Assembly (NCBI RefSeq): GCF_045063725.1
Contig: NZ_CP173695.1
DNA: 64,000 bases
Origin: Sellimonas catena
GTDB lineage: Bacteria > Bacillota > Clostridia > Lachnospirales > Lachnospiraceae
Direction: 5' to 3' (one strand)
The translations under genes were made by a program, and so were the position numbers. The number at the start of each line of letters is the position of its first letter. The first letter of the stretch is position 1. Positions 8,110 through 17,314 of this stretch are shown here, in pieces. The notes beneath the pieces are model-generated. The model had not been told where the DNA came from. It saw nothing but the letters and a program-made list of their open reading frames with translations, and did no database searches.

Positions 8110-10775
8110 ATATCTTTGCAACCATTACAAACAGAACAATGAAACAGAACAAGGCAAGAACGATCGTGACGATCATCGGCGTCATTCTTGCCACCGCAAT
8201 GATATCGGCGGTCATCACTCTGGGAATCAGTTTGCAGAGATATATGTACGATTATGCGGTAGAAACTGACGGAAACTGGCATGTTGCGGCAAAAGGGCTT
8301 TCCGAAGAGCAGGTCAAAGAATTTCAGGAAAATGAGGAAGTGAAAGATTCTTCCGTAATTTCCGAGATCGGATATGCCAAGATCGGTGAAAATGATGAGG
8401 ATCTTTTCGGACAATATCTGTATCTGCAGAGTATTGATGAAAAAGCGGCTGAAATGCTTTCTGTCAAACTGACCCAGGGAAGGCTTCCGGAAAATGAAAA
8501 TGAGATCATTATTCAGGGAGGACTTCAGCAAAACGATAATGAAATCCGAATCGGAGATACGATTTCGTTCCCGGTGGGAGACAGAAAAGATGCAGAGGGA
8601 AACAGCCTGACTTTCAATGCCTATATTCAGGTTGATGAGGAAGGGAATCCAATGGAGACTTTCCAGGAGCGTGAGCAGAGACAGTTTGAAGTAGTTGGTT
8701 TTCTGGAACACTGGGGAGACACCCAGGTAGCAGGCGCAGGTCTGGATGCTTTTATAGGAAAAGGAGAGGAATCCCAGTCTGTCAACCAGATCTATATGGA
8801 ACTGAAAAACCCTTCGGACGCATTTGCTTTTATGGAAAAATATGAGGATGAGTTTTCCATGCAGGGAAATACCAGTGTCCTGAGATGGATGGGCGTCTCT
8901 GGAAACGCTTCCTTTGAAGGAATGTTGAATGGAATGTTGACAATACTGATTGTGATCATTGGAGTAGGAGCCGTTTCCCTTATCTACAATGCGTTTTCTA
9001 TTTCGCTTAGAGAACGGACGACGCAGTTTGGCCTGTTATCCTCCATTGGAGCAACGAAGCGTCAGCTGCGCAGATCCATGTGGCAGGAGGCACTGGTTGT
9101 GGGGGCAATCGGAATTCCGATCGGGATTCTCTGCGGAATCGGAGGAATCGGAGTTACTCTGTACTTTATCGGAGATTCCATGGCTCAATTTATCCATGGT
9201 ACGCAGAGCGGAAAGATGACATTGCAGACATCGCCGGGAGCCATTTTGTTATCGGCTCTGATAGCGTTTTTGATCATCTGCATTTCCGTCTGGATTCCTG
9301 CGGCAAGAATTAAAAAGATCACGCCGCTGGAGGCAATCCGGGCAAATAAGGATGTCCGCATCCGTGCAAAAGAAGTGAAAAGTCCGAAAATCATCCAGAA
9401 GCTGTTTGGACTGGAAGGAATGCTGGCAGATAAAAACTACAAGAGGGATCGGAAGAAATACCGTGCAACTGTATTTTCTCTGACCATTAGCATTGTGCTC
9501 TTTACGTCGGCAACCCTGTTCTCGAATTATATGGACATGACAGGAAGTTTTATGCTGGAAGCACCGGAATATGAACTTCAGTTTGTGCTGGTTGATTCCG
9601 AAGAAGATGACATAGAAGGAAAAGATAATGAACGGGAAGACCTGCTTCAGATGTTTGAGCAGGGCGAGGATGTGGATGAAGTAGAACTTCATGGAGAAAT
9701 GAGCATGCCGGCCGGGATTGCGAGAGAGGATCTCGCTGATGCGGCTACGAACTATATATGGGGATATGGACTTCAGGAATTTTATACAATTACCGAGGAA
9801 GCAGCATCACCATTCAATGAGAAAAATTATTACGAATATTTTGAGGTGATCGGACTTTCAGATGAAGCGTTTGAGGAGTATGCTTCTTCTCAGGGAGTGA
9901 ATCCGGCTCCGTATATGCAGAAAGGGAACAGAGAAGTCCTCTTTTATGATAACTATCAGTTCTATAATGGAGACAGCGGGCGATATGAGAATGTCCGTAC
10001 GATAGGCCAGGAGGGGATCAATATCCAGATCCTTCCGGAAAATCCATCCTATGATGAGGAATATCAGGATCCAAATACAATTATGAACGGAGCAGAAAGC
10101 CTTGTATTGGGACAGCGCGTAGATCAGATGCCGGAAGGGATTGAAAATTCAAATTCCATCTGTACGATTGTGATTCCAGAGAGTCGTGGAGAAGAGCTCA
10201 TTGGAACGAACAGTTATAACCGTTCTGGATTTATCTGGTGCTATCAGATTCAGTCTTCCAATTATCAGAACTCTTATGAAGATCTGACTCAGAAAATGGA
10301 AGAGAGAGGGATCGATAAAGATGCGCTCAGAAATATTGCACAGCAGTATGAACAGGACAGAGGAATTCAGATCGCGATCCGTATTCTTTCATTTGGATTT
10401 ATTACACTGATCTCCCTGATTGCGGCAGTCAATGTGTTTAATACGATCTCCACCAATATCATGCTGAGAAAACGGGAATTCGCCATGCTCAAGTCCATGG
10501 GAATGAATATGAAAAGCATGAAGAAGATGATGAATTACGAGTGTCTGATCTACGGATTCCGTTCGATCTTCTACGGAGTAATCCTGTCTCTTCTGATCAG
10601 CTTTGCCATGTTTATGGTTCTGAGCCAGGGAGCAGCTGTAGATTTCCGACAGCCTTGGGAAGGAATTCTCATTTCGGTGATCTGGGTATTTGCAGTTGTA
10701 TTTATCACGATGCTCTACTCCATGAGTAAGATCAAAAAACAGAATATTATTGATGAATTAAAGAAAGATTCATAA
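8106..10775 (+). CDS. FtsX-family ABC transporter permease
   Basis: An 889-residue permease with two FtsX-like halves. Membrane segment 1 (about residues 17-40) is followed by a large outside domain (about 40-280), a cluster of three segments (about 280-400), a further segment near 455-475, a second large acidic outside domain (about 480-750) and three C-terminal segments. This is the duplicated DUF214/MacB-like layout rather than the single-loop BceB layout. It forms one operon with its ATPase and lies downstream of a two-component system. An export or resistance function against a peptide or lipid-targeting antibiotic is likely but inferred. Confidence 0.88.
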   Translation: MNIFATITNRTMKQNKARTIVTIIGVILATAMISAVITLGISLQRYMYDYAVETDGNWHVAAKGLSEEQVKEFQENEEVKDSSVISEIGYAKIGENDEDLFGQYLYLQSIDEKAAEMLSVKLTQGRLPENENEIIIQGGLQQNDNEIRIGDTISFPVGDRKDAEGNSLTFNAYIQVDEEGNPMETFQEREQRQFEVVGFLEHWGDTQVAGAGLDAFIGKGEESQSVNQIYMELKNPSDAFAFMEKYEDEFSMQGNTSVLRWMGVSGNASFEGMLNGMLTILIVIIGVGAVSLIYNAFSISLRERTTQFGLLSSIGATKRQLRRSMWQEALVVGAIGIPIGILCGIGGIGVTLYFIGDSMAQFIHGTQSGKMTLQTSPGAILLSALIAFLIICISVWIPAARIKKITPLEAIRANKDVRIRAKEVKSPKIIQKLFGLEGMLADKNYKRDRKKYRATVFSLTISIVLFTSATLFSNYMDMTGSFMLEAPEYELQFVLVDSEEDDIEGKDNEREDLLQMFEQGEDVDEVELHGEMSMPAGIAREDLADAATNYIWGYGLQEFYTITEEAASPFNEKNYYEYFEVIGLSDEAFEEYASSQGVNPAPYMQKGNREVLFYDNYQFYNGDSGRYENVRTIGQEGINIQILPENPSYDEEYQDPNTIMNGAESLVLGQRVDQMPEGIENSNSICTIVIPESRGEELIGTNSYNRSGFIWCYQIQSSNYQNSYEDLTQKMEERGIDKDALRNIAQQYEQDRGIQIAIRILSFGFITLISLIAAVNVFNTISTNIMLRKREFAMLKSMGMNMKSMKKMMNYECLIYGFRSIFYGVILSLLISFAMFMVLSQGAAVDFRQPWEGILISVIWVFAVVFITMLYSMSKIKKQNIIDELKKDS

Positions 10776-10779
10776 GAAA

Positions 10780-10815
10780 GAACAGCAGGAATCGCGCTTA
10801 GGATTCCTGCTGTTC
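10780..10815. terminator. Hairpin between convergent genes
   Basis: A perfect 14-bp stem (GAACAGCAGGAATC) with a 7-nt loop lies immediately after the permease stop and overlaps the last codons of the convergent gene. The T tract is weak on both strands, so terminator function is likely but not canonical. Confidence 0.6.
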
Positions 10816-11262
10816 GTCATGTTTCAGCTCTCTTAAAATAATCTCCGCAGTCTTTTTTGTAGTAGAAGTGACAATGTCCGTACACATGGCTTTCCGTTCC
10901 GGGGCGTCCCTGTCGTAGTCTTTGATCAATACTCCGCAGCAAGGCGAATGGAAGGATTCCGTAAAGAAATCATGGAGTTCCTTCGTCAGTGCGAAGCAAC
11001 GCTGATTTCTCGGATCTCCCGGCGTCCTCCGGCCAAAGAAGTAGCCGATGCACATCGCACCTCCTGCCAGAGCTCCGCAGATGCAGCCGCCTCCGCCCAG
11101 ACCCCACGGAAATCCGCTGCTCATGGCAATGGCGTCATCAGAAAGATCAATTTCAAAATTTTTACGGATTGCATAGATGACAGATTCCGAACAGGCAAAT
11201 CCCTGATGGAAGATGTCATCTGCGTCCTGAGCAAGCTGCTCCATATCGATGTTTGTATTCAT
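10798..11262 (-). CDS. C_GCAxxG_C_C family protein
   Basis: A small soluble protein, 154 residues, recognised by the spaced cysteines and glycines that define the C_GCAxxG_C_C family: an early Cys (GFACSE), the core GGGGCICGALAGG, then Cys in QRCFALT and the CCGV pair. The family is widespread in anaerobes, often beside redox or metal genes; its biochemical role is not established and a disulfide or metal function is only suspected. The start at 11262 is preferred over one two codons upstream (11268) because it leaves a proper 7-nt spacing from AAGAGG. It stands alone and converges on the ABC permease. Confidence 0.85.
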   Translation of the reverse strand: MNTNIDMEQLAQDADDIFHQGFACSESVIYAIRKNFEIDLSDDAIAMSSGFPWGLGGGGCICGALAGGAMCIGYFFGRRTPGDPRNQRCFALTKELHDFFTESFHSPCCGVLIKDYDRDAPERKAMCTDIVTSTTKKTAEIILRELKHDEQQES

Positions 11263-11297
11263 ATACATTCCTCTTTTCTCTTCTCTCTTTATATCCT

Positions 11298-11326
11298 ATT
11301 ATACAATTCCGAAAGAAAAAAGTAAA
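11298..11326 (-). promoter_or_regulatory. Promoter of the C_GCAxxG_C_C gene
   Basis: Minus strand: weak TTTACT (11321-11326), 17 bp, perfect TATAAT (11298-11303). Confidence 0.5.
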
Positions 11327-11370
11327 ATGCAGCACATCAGGATTTTTCTATATTTTGTTTACAGTTCTTG

Positions 11371-12073
11371 CTAGAAATTCATTCTCTCTGTAAACTCAGT
11401 TATTGTTTCCATGATAGCAGGATATGTAATCTCTCTTGCATATAAATTTTGTGTTTGATACCTTTTCCATAAACCCTGCAGAACAGTTGAGTCTCTCAAC
11501 GCTGGCAGAATACGTGCCGTGTCCTGCAGAACGGATAAGGAATCTCTTTTCTTCGCTGTGGAAAGAACTGCCTGTTTTAAAAGGTCCCAGTCTGCATTTT
11601 CCTGATATAGTCGATACAAAAGGTGTAAATCATAAAAATCTCTTGCACGCGTATTTCCGATATTTCTTCGGATAATCGTTTCGTATTTTTCCGCCAGTCG
11701 CTTGGATCGAAGCACGGAAATTTTCGTATTCGTCATCTTCACGGATAGGTGTTAGGTATAAAAGCTGAAATTCGATTCCATCATTCACTGGCTGATTCAG
11801 AATTTCGGTGATCGCTTTCCGTATGCTCTTTTCATCCATTGGAAATCCTTTTACAGTTGTGTCCATATCCATTGTAGTCCGTTCAGTTATTCCAAGGATG
11901 GCGGAAATTAAAAGACCGCCTTTTAAAATAAACTTGTCCTTGTATGAAGAAACGGAAAGACGTTCAATGATACGTTCAAACATGAAAATCTGGAGGACTT
12001 CCTGTGCATGGATTCCTTTCTTTTTTGCCAGGCTGCGGATGGATCCTTTTAATTGTTCTGGTGTTTTCAGCAT
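11371..12073 (-). pseudogene. abiEii: AbiEii-type nucleotidyltransferase toxin, broken
   Basis: The reading frame is split. The first part (12073 back to about 11715) carries the start of an AbiEii/AbiGii-type toxin, including KDKFILKGGLL and the DMDTTVKGF segment typical of these DNA-polymerase-beta-like nucleotidyltransferases. The last part (about 11700 to 11371) resumes in another frame with LAEKYETIIRRNIGNTRARDFYDLHLL, the conserved C-terminal block. The middle section of roughly 50-60 residues expected between them is missing, so an internal deletion that also shifted the frame is the simplest reading. The toxin is presumably dead while the upstream antitoxin is intact; the two genes overlap by 7 nt. 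Confidence 0.85.
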
Positions 12074-12663
12074 AATATCTCCATATACTCTTGCACTTTT
12101 TCCTCAATGTGAAATTTCTTGGCATATTCCATCAAGCGAATATTATCACGCTCTTTGGAAGAAAAATATCCTTTCACCGCCTGAATAAAAACCTGTGGAT
12201 CAGTCTGCTTGCGGCTTCGTATCATATCACAGATACACCGTTCTCTATCATAGACCGTGATTTTCCCGCCCTGCGGTGAGATCATCTTTATCATTCCAAG
12301 GTCCCATAAGGACGGTTTGATTCTGTGGAACTCTACATGAAATAATTCTTCTTTTAGATAAAATACATTGTAGGTCTTCGGCACTGTCATGGAAATCATC
12401 TGTGGAAACCGATCTGACAGGCCATGAAAATACAATGCTGTTCCATAAGAGAAAACGCCTTTTTTACATCTGCTCTGCAACAATACAAATTCATCATTGA
12501 TACTGTCAGCAAAGGAATAGATTCCCCGACTTTCCCGAATCAGGCTGCCTTCTTCCAAATATTTTTTGAGATATTCCCGGCGAATTCCTGCGTTGGTTAC
12601 GTCTTTGGTATAGAGATAACCATTTTCCCTGACAAGTTTTTTTAAAGAATCTAAATCAATCAT
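12067..12663 (-). CDS. abiEi: AbiEi-type antitoxin / transcriptional repressor
   Basis: A 198-residue protein of the AbiEi family, antitoxins of type IV toxin-antitoxin systems that also repress their own promoter. The N-terminal winged helix (about residues 1-60: LVRENGYLYTKDVTNAGI then LIRESRGIYSF) and the following domain (YGTALYFHGLSDRFP, then SPQGGKITVYDRERCICDMI) fit the family well, and the length is usual. It overlaps the toxin remnant by 7 nt. A long inverted repeat lies about 20 bp upstream, as expected for an autoregulated AbiE operon. The antitoxin looks intact although its partner is broken. Confidence 0.88.
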   Translation of the reverse strand: MIDLDSLKKLVRENGYLYTKDVTNAGIRREYLKKYLEEGSLIRESRGIYSFADSINDEFVLLQSRCKKGVFSYGTALYFHGLSDRFPQMISMTVPKTYNVFYLKEELFHVEFHRIKPSLWDLGMIKMISPQGGKITVYDRERCICDMIRSRKQTDPQVFIQAVKGYFSSKERDNIRLMEYAKKFHIEEKVQEYMEILC

Positions 12664-12683
12664 AACATCACCCTTTTTGGCTT

Positions 12684-12717
12684 AACTTGACACCATTATA
12701 TCATATAGTGTCAAGTT
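12684..12717. promoter_or_regulatory. Operator of the AbiE operon (inverted repeat)
   Basis: AACTTGACAC at 12684-12693 and its exact complement GTGTCAAGTT at 12708-12717, 14 bp apart, with a TATAAT-like core between them read on the minus strand. AbiEi repressors are known to bind inverted repeats over their promoter. Confidence 0.65.
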
Positions 12718-12785
12718 TGTACATATTTTTTAGAAGTTCAATTTCCGTATCAGGTTGAATGTAGTGAATGAAGAAATTCTTAATT

Positions 12786-12838
12786 TTATCGAAAAACGAT
12801 AAATCTATATTGAAAAACAATAAGCACCGTGCTATGGT
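12786..12838 (+). promoter_or_regulatory. Promoter with two tandem palindromic operators
   Basis: TTATCG-AAAAA-CGATAA (12786-12802) and TATTG-AAAAA-CAATA (12808-12822) have centres 21 bp apart, two helical turns. The second covers the -35 element TTGAAA (12810-12815), which is 17 bp from TATGGT (12833-12838). The small XRE protein encoded in this operon is the obvious candidate to bind them. Confidence 0.65.
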
Positions 12839-12876
12839 ATAGAAAAGTCAAAGAGCAGCAAGGAGGATGCAAAACA

Positions 12877-13341
12877 ATGATGGGAAAAAGATCTGAGAGA
12901 AGACTGATACTGGGAACAAAATGGATTCTGGATTTTATGTTTGTTTCCGGGGTGATTGTACTTTTGATGTCCCCGTTTCTTTTACGGTACGCGGGAGATC
13001 ATTTTGCGGGAGTCATCCGGGAACACTATATCCTGTATGTGGCGGTTTATCTGATTTCCGGTGTGATGGGACTTGCGATTGTATTCTGCCTCAGGAAGAT
13101 GATGAAGACTGTCATAAGTCAGGACTGTTTTGTAGATGAAAACGTGAGAGAACTCAAGATCATGGGCACGGCAAGTTTTGTGATTGCGGCAGCGTTTCTT
13201 GTGAAAACCATATTTGCGGGAACCGTGGCAGGCGTGGTGATTATTGTTGTATTTTTTATTGCGGCGTTGTTCAGCTTCGTGCTGGCGGGTGTCTTTTCAG
13301 AAGCGGTCCGCTATAAAAAAGAAAATGATCTGACAATTTAG
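12877..13341 (+). CDS. DUF2975 membrane protein
   Basis: A 154-residue membrane protein with four hydrophobic segments (about residues 14-35, 48-68, 92-112 and 118-140), matching the DUF2975 family, which is nearly always followed by a small YozG-like XRE regulator, as here. The function is unknown; it may be a membrane partner sensing or restraining the regulator. The start at 12877 is chosen because AAGGAGGATGCAAAACA precedes it; an in-frame ATG 48 bp upstream has no ribosome site. First gene of a three-gene operon behind the double operator. Confidence 0.85.
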   Translation: MMGKRSERRLILGTKWILDFMFVSGVIVLLMSPFLLRYAGDHFAGVIREHYILYVAVYLISGVMGLAIVFCLRKMMKTVISQDCFVDENVRELKIMGTASFVIAAAFLVKTIFAGTVAGVVIIVVFFIAALFSFVLAGVFSEAVRYKKENDLTI

Positions 13342-13354
13342 GAGGGTTCTGAAG

Positions 13355-13591
13355 ATGGCAATACGTATGAATCTGGACGTCATGATGGCAAAAAGAAAGA
13401 TCGGGCTGACGGAATTGTCGAAGGAAGTCGATATCACGATGGCCAATCTGTCAATCCTGAAAAACAATAAGGCAAAGGCCGTACGGTTTACGACTCTGGA
13501 AGCACTCTGCAAGGCGCTCCACTGTCAGCCGGGAGATCTGATCGAATATGTAGAAGAAGAGGAGGAAAAGGATGGAGAAGAGCAGATATGA
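13355..13591 (+). CDS. Small XRE/Cro-type regulator (YozG-like)
   Basis: A 78-residue protein that is almost entirely one helix-turn-helix domain (LTELSKEVDITMANLSILKN, then FTTLEALCKALHCQPGDL) with an acidic tail. It is the standard partner of DUF2975 genes and follows one by 13 nt. It probably represses the operon by binding the paired TATYG-A5-CRATA sites upstream. Its 3' end overlaps the next gene by 20 nt. Confidence 0.9.
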   Translation: MAIRMNLDVMMAKRKIGLTELSKEVDITMANLSILKNNKAKAVRFTTLEALCKALHCQPGDLIEYVEEEEEKDGEEQI

Positions 13592-15050
13592 AGTAATCAT
13601 GGAACAAAAGACGGGAAAACTGCTTGCGGGCAGTCTGATCTACGGGATCTTGTTTGCGGTTCTTTTGTACCGGAATATGAGCGGAATCGGGATTCCGGTC
13701 CTGATGCTGGTAACCTGCCTGTTTCTTGCGGGATTTTTCCGGATGTTTGAAATGAAACTGAAAAAAGAGACAGTCTATTATATGACCGTGATGGTGCTGC
13801 TCGGTGTATCATCGACTTTGACGACATCGGATTTCTTTATTATGTTTAACTGGTTTGGAAGTATCGGATTGTTCTTTCTGATCCTGATCCACCAGTTTTA
13901 TGAAGACCGGAACTGGAATTTCCTTTCTTATACAGTGGTTTATCTGAGAATGATGTTTGCTCCGCTCGGAAATCTTCTGTCTCCATTCCGGGCACTGATC
14001 CGATACCGGAAAAGTAAGGAAGACGGGGAAGAAAAGAAGAAATCAGGTTATATCGGACAGGTGGTGCTCGGAATCATTCTGGCAGGTTTGCTTTTGCTTG
14101 TAATTTTTCCGCTCCTTTTTTCAGGAGATATAGTATTTGCGGAATTTATCCGTCTGTTTACTGGAAATTTTAGAGGATTTTCTTTTTCGACAGGCTGGAT
14201 CACCCTGTTTCTGGCTGGATTTATTCTCTGCTTTGCCGTATGGCAGGCATTTGTCAATTATGATCCGGACTTTGAGACGGAAGAAAAAGAAGAGCGTCCG
14301 ATTCAGGTTGCAGGGATCACCTGCATATCTATTCTGACGGCAGTTTATCTGATTTTCTGTGCGATTCAGCTCGGATCACTGTTCTTCGGACAAGGAATGG
14401 GGCTTCCGGATGGATATACTTATGCAGAATACGCAAGAAGCGGATTTTTTGAACTGCTTGGAGTCAGTATCATCAATCTTCTGATTGTTCTTGCGGTCAT
14501 CCACCTGTTTTACCCAAAACGGCTGATGCAGAGACTCCTTACCGTTTTTTCCGGCTGCACGTATGTGATGATCCTTTCTTCCGGATACCGGATGTGCATG
14601 TATATCGAAGCATACAGGTTTACGCTTTCGAGAGTCCTGGTACTGTGGGGATTATGTGTCTTGTCTTTCATTTTGGCAGGTGTTATAGTAAATGTATATA
14701 AAAAAGACTTTCCACTGTTTCGTTACAGTGCGGCTGTCTGTGCCGCATTCTATTTGATTTTGTCCCTTTCCAGACCGGATGAGTGGATGGCACGTTATAA
14801 TCTGGCCTATAAAGAAGAGTGGATCGAATCATATGATGAAATCCGGTATCTGTTTTCCAGAGATCTCCTGCTTGCGGTGGACGCGGAGCAGATCCAGCAT
14901 CTCAAAGGAGATCCGGGAAATCTGATTCATTACTGTCAGGAAGTCGTAGACATGTACGACAATGAACCGGGATGGACATACAGTATCGGTGAGGCGAGAG
15001 CGAAAGAATCAGCGGAGCGTTTTTTGAAAGAATATGGAGACATCACATAA
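13572..15050 (+). CDS. DUF4173/DUF4153-type polytopic membrane protein
   Basis: A 492-residue integral membrane protein with about a dozen hydrophobic segments and a soluble C-terminal tail of about 85 residues (from about 405). The pattern resembles the DUF4153/DUF4173 families often encoded beside DUF2975 and XRE genes; the biochemical role is unknown. The start overlaps the XRE gene by 20 nt and is preceded by GAGGAGGAAAAGG inside it. The fumarase genes begin 12 nt after its stop, so read-through into central metabolism is possible. Confidence 0.75.
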   Translation: MEKSRYEVIMEQKTGKLLAGSLIYGILFAVLLYRNMSGIGIPVLMLVTCLFLAGFFRMFEMKLKKETVYYMTVMVLLGVSSTLTTSDFFIMFNWFGSIGLFFLILIHQFYEDRNWNFLSYTVVYLRMMFAPLGNLLSPFRALIRYRKSKEDGEEKKKSGYIGQVVLGIILAGLLLLVIFPLLFSGDIVFAEFIRLFTGNFRGFSFSTGWITLFLAGFILCFAVWQAFVNYDPDFETEEKEERPIQVAGITCISILTAVYLIFCAIQLGSLFFGQGMGLPDGYTYAEYARSGFFELLGVSIINLLIVLAVIHLFYPKRLMQRLLTVFSGCTYVMILSSGYRMCMYIEAYRFTLSRVLVLWGLCVLSFILAGVIVNVYKKDFPLFRYSAAVCAAFYLILSLSRPDEWMARYNLAYKEEWIESYDEIRYLFSRDLLLAVDAEQIQHLKGDPGNLIHYCQEVVDMYDNEPGWTYSIGEARAKESAERFLKEYGDIT

Positions 15051-15062
15051 GGAGAAAACACG

Positions 15063-15905
15063 ATGCGTACAGTAAATGTCAGTGAGATCACAGAGAACAT
15101 CAAAGAAATGTGCATAGAAGCCAACCATTATCTCTCAAAAGATATGGAGGCTGCCTTAAAACACTCTCAGGAGACAGAAGCATCCCCGCTTGGACGGCAG
15201 ATTCTCGGACAGCTTTCTGAAAATCTTCAGATTGCGGCGGATGAGATGATTCCGATCTGCCAGGATACCGGGATGGCGGTTGTCTTTCTGGAGGTCGGAC
15301 AGGATGTCCATCTGGAGGGCGGAGCCGTCGAGGAGGCTGTCAATGAAGGTGTGCGTAAAGGCTATACCGAAGGATATCTGAGAAAATCTGTTGTAGGGGA
15401 TCCGATTGAGCGGGTCAATACAGGAGATAATACACCGGCTGTTATTCATTATTCCATTGTCCCTGGAGATACTGTCCGGATTACGGTGGCACCAAAAGGA
15501 TTCGGAAGTGAAAATATGAGCCGGGTTTTCATGTTAAAGCCGGCAGATGGCATCGAGGGAGTCAAAGACGCAATATTAAAGGCGGTCAGCGAGGCGGGTC
15601 CGAATGCCTGTCCGCCGATGGTGGTAGGAGTCGGTATCGGGGGAACTTTTGAAAAATGCGCACTGATGGCAAAGCAGGCATTGACACGTGAGACCGGGGC
15701 TCATTCCACGATTCCGTATGTCAGGGAACTGGAAGAGGAAATGCTGGAAAAGATCAACGGACTTGGAATCGGTCCGGGCGGACTTGGAGGCACTACAACA
15801 GCTCTGGCAGTTCATATCAATACTTATCCGACACATATTGCAGGACTTCCGGTGGCGGTCAATATATGCTGCCACGTCAACCGGCATATTGTCCGGGAAC
15901 TGTAG
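15063..15905 (+). CDS. Class I fumarate hydratase, alpha subunit
   Basis: A 280-residue subunit of an iron-sulfur hydro-lyase that interconverts fumarate and malate (or acts on tartrate). It matches the N-terminal half of class I fumarases: the three likely [4Fe-4S] ligands are Cys in PICQDTG, NACPPM and NICCHVNRH, with the conserved GIGGTFEKCALMAKQAL between. The beta subunit follows 47 nt downstream, forming the two-gene version usual in anaerobes. Fumarase is the default call; the related L(+)-tartrate dehydratase cannot be excluded on sequence alone. Confidence 0.9.
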   Translation: MRTVNVSEITENIKEMCIEANHYLSKDMEAALKHSQETEASPLGRQILGQLSENLQIAADEMIPICQDTGMAVVFLEVGQDVHLEGGAVEEAVNEGVRKGYTEGYLRKSVVGDPIERVNTGDNTPAVIHYSIVPGDTVRITVAPKGFGSENMSRVFMLKPADGIEGVKDAILKAVSEAGPNACPPMVVGVGIGGTFEKCALMAKQALTRETGAHSTIPYVRELEEEMLEKINGLGIGPGGLGGTTTALAVHINTYPTHIAGLPVAVNICCHVNRHIVREL

Positions 15906-15952
15906 GAAGAACCTCAGCAGAAAGATGGAATACAGAAAGGAAGGATAAGACG

Positions 15953-16504
15953 ATGGAAAAGCAGATCAGCGCACCGATCGATAAAAAGACTGCCGAAGAA
16001 CTGACGGCGGGAGATTATGTCTATATTACAGGTACGATTTATACGGCAAGAGATGCCGCGCATAAGCGGATGAAGGAAACTCTGGACAGGGGAGAGTCAC
16101 TTCCGTTTGATATAAAAGGTCAAATGATTTATTATATGGGGCCGTCTCCGGCAAGAGAAGGACGTCCGATCGGATCAGCAGGACCGACAACGGCAAGCCG
16201 CATGGATAAATACACACCGGAACTTTTGAATCTTGGCCTTGGAGCCATGATCGGAAAAGGAAAGAGAAGCAGGGAAGTGCTGGATGCGGTTGTAAGAAAC
16301 AAGGCAGTCTATTTTGCGGCTGTCGGAGGAGCAGGAGCTCTTTTATCAAAGTGCATCCAGTCATCGGAAGTGATTGCCTATGAGGATCTTGGAACAGAGG
16401 CAGTACGCAAACTGTATGTGAAAGATTTCCCGGTTATCGTAGTGGCAGACAGCAAAGGAAATAATCTGTACGAAACAGCAATAGAACAGTACAGGAAAGC
16501 ATAA
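15953..16504 (+). CDS. Class I fumarate hydratase, beta subunit
   Basis: A 183-residue partner of the preceding subunit, corresponding to the C-terminal domain of single-chain class I fumarases. Conserved blocks are GDYVYITGTIYTARDAAH, GPTTASRMDKYTPELL, GKGKRS and FPVIVVADSKGN. The start at 15953 is chosen because AAGGAAGG precedes it; the upstream in-frame ATG overlaps the alpha gene and lacks a ribosome site. It ends 13 nt before an acyltransferase gene, probably in the same transcript. Confidence 0.92.
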   Translation: MEKQISAPIDKKTAEELTAGDYVYITGTIYTARDAAHKRMKETLDRGESLPFDIKGQMIYYMGPSPAREGRPIGSAGPTTASRMDKYTPELLNLGLGAMIGKGKRSREVLDAVVRNKAVYFAAVGGAGALLSKCIQSSEVIAYEDLGTEAVRKLYVKDFPVIVVADSKGNNLYETAIEQYRKA

Positions 16505-16517
16505 GAGGAGAAGAAAA

Positions 16518-17228
16518 ATGAAGCGTATATTAATGATGGTCATCCGGAATCTGATTTTTGTTCCGTACGGATGGATTAAACTGTGCTATTACGCCAGCCA
16601 CGTAGATAAATATACGGAAGAAGAGCGATACCGCCTTTTAAAGTATATTGACCACAAGGCAAATAAGGGAGGCAGCGTCCATATCGAAGTACACGGACAG
16701 GAAAACATCCCGAAAGAAAACGGATTTATGTTTTTCCCAAACCATCAGGGGCTTTACGATGTGCTGGCAGTGCTTGAGGCATGCCCGGTTCCTTTTTCGG
16801 TTGTCGCAAAAAAGGAAATTGCCAATATTCCGTTTCTGAAACAGGTCTTTGCCTGCATGAAGGCGTACATGATTGACAGGGAGGATGTCAGGCAGGCCAT
16901 GCAGGTCATCATCGATGTGACAAATGAAGTGAAAAGTGGAAGAAATTACCTGATTTTTGCGGAGGGAACAAGATCTAAAGAGGGAAATAAACCGGGGACT
17001 TTCAAAGGAGGAAGCTTCAAATCGGCAACAAAGGCAAAATGTCCGATCATTCCGGTGGCACTGATTGACGCATTTAAGCCGTTTGATACAAACAGCATCA
17101 AACCGGTGACTGTACAGGTTCATTTTTTGAAACCGATGTATTACGAAGAATACAAAGACATGAAAACGACGGAGATTGCAGCAGAGGTAAAAAAAAGGAT
17201 CGAACAGACAATAGAAGAGAATATCTGA
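16518..17228 (+). CDS. plsC: 1-acyl-sn-glycerol-3-phosphate acyltransferase (PlsC family)
   Basis: A 236-residue membrane-associated acyltransferase that makes phosphatidic acid. The catalytic NHQGLYD (His76-x4-Asp81) and the substrate-binding FAEGTRSKEG are clear, with a hydrophobic N-terminus and a later PVALIDA block. It sits 13 nt after the fumarase beta gene and just before the glycerol operon; a metabolic link through glycerol 3-phosphate is attractive but the glp operon has its own promoter. Confidence 0.9.
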   Translation: MKRILMMVIRNLIFVPYGWIKLCYYASHVDKYTEEERYRLLKYIDHKANKGGSVHIEVHGQENIPKENGFMFFPNHQGLYDVLAVLEACPVPFSVVAKKEIANIPFLKQVFACMKAYMIDREDVRQAMQVIIDVTNEVKSGRNYLIFAEGTRSKEGNKPGTFKGGSFKSATKAKCPIIPVALIDAFKPFDTNSIKPVTVQVHFLKPMYYEEYKDMKTTEIAAEVKKRIEQTIEENI

Positions 17229-17254
17229 TACCATAAGAATTTCGGCAGGATCTC

Positions 17255-17283
17255 TTGTAAAAGAGACAGCATTATGATAAACT
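17255..17283 (+). promoter_or_regulatory. Promoter of the glycerol operon
   Basis: TTGTAA (17255-17260), 17 bp, TAAACT (17278-17283). The leader it produces runs about 140 nt to glpP and contains the terminator at 17315-17364. Confidence 0.6.
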
Positions 17284-17314
17284 TTTCTTAATTGAAGAAC
17301 AAATGCTGAGACGG

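Noticed and set aside
12787..12822. Palindromes before DUF2975 as a terminator
   Set aside because: Stems are only 5-6 bp and lie upstream of and within promoter elements, so an operator reading fits better.
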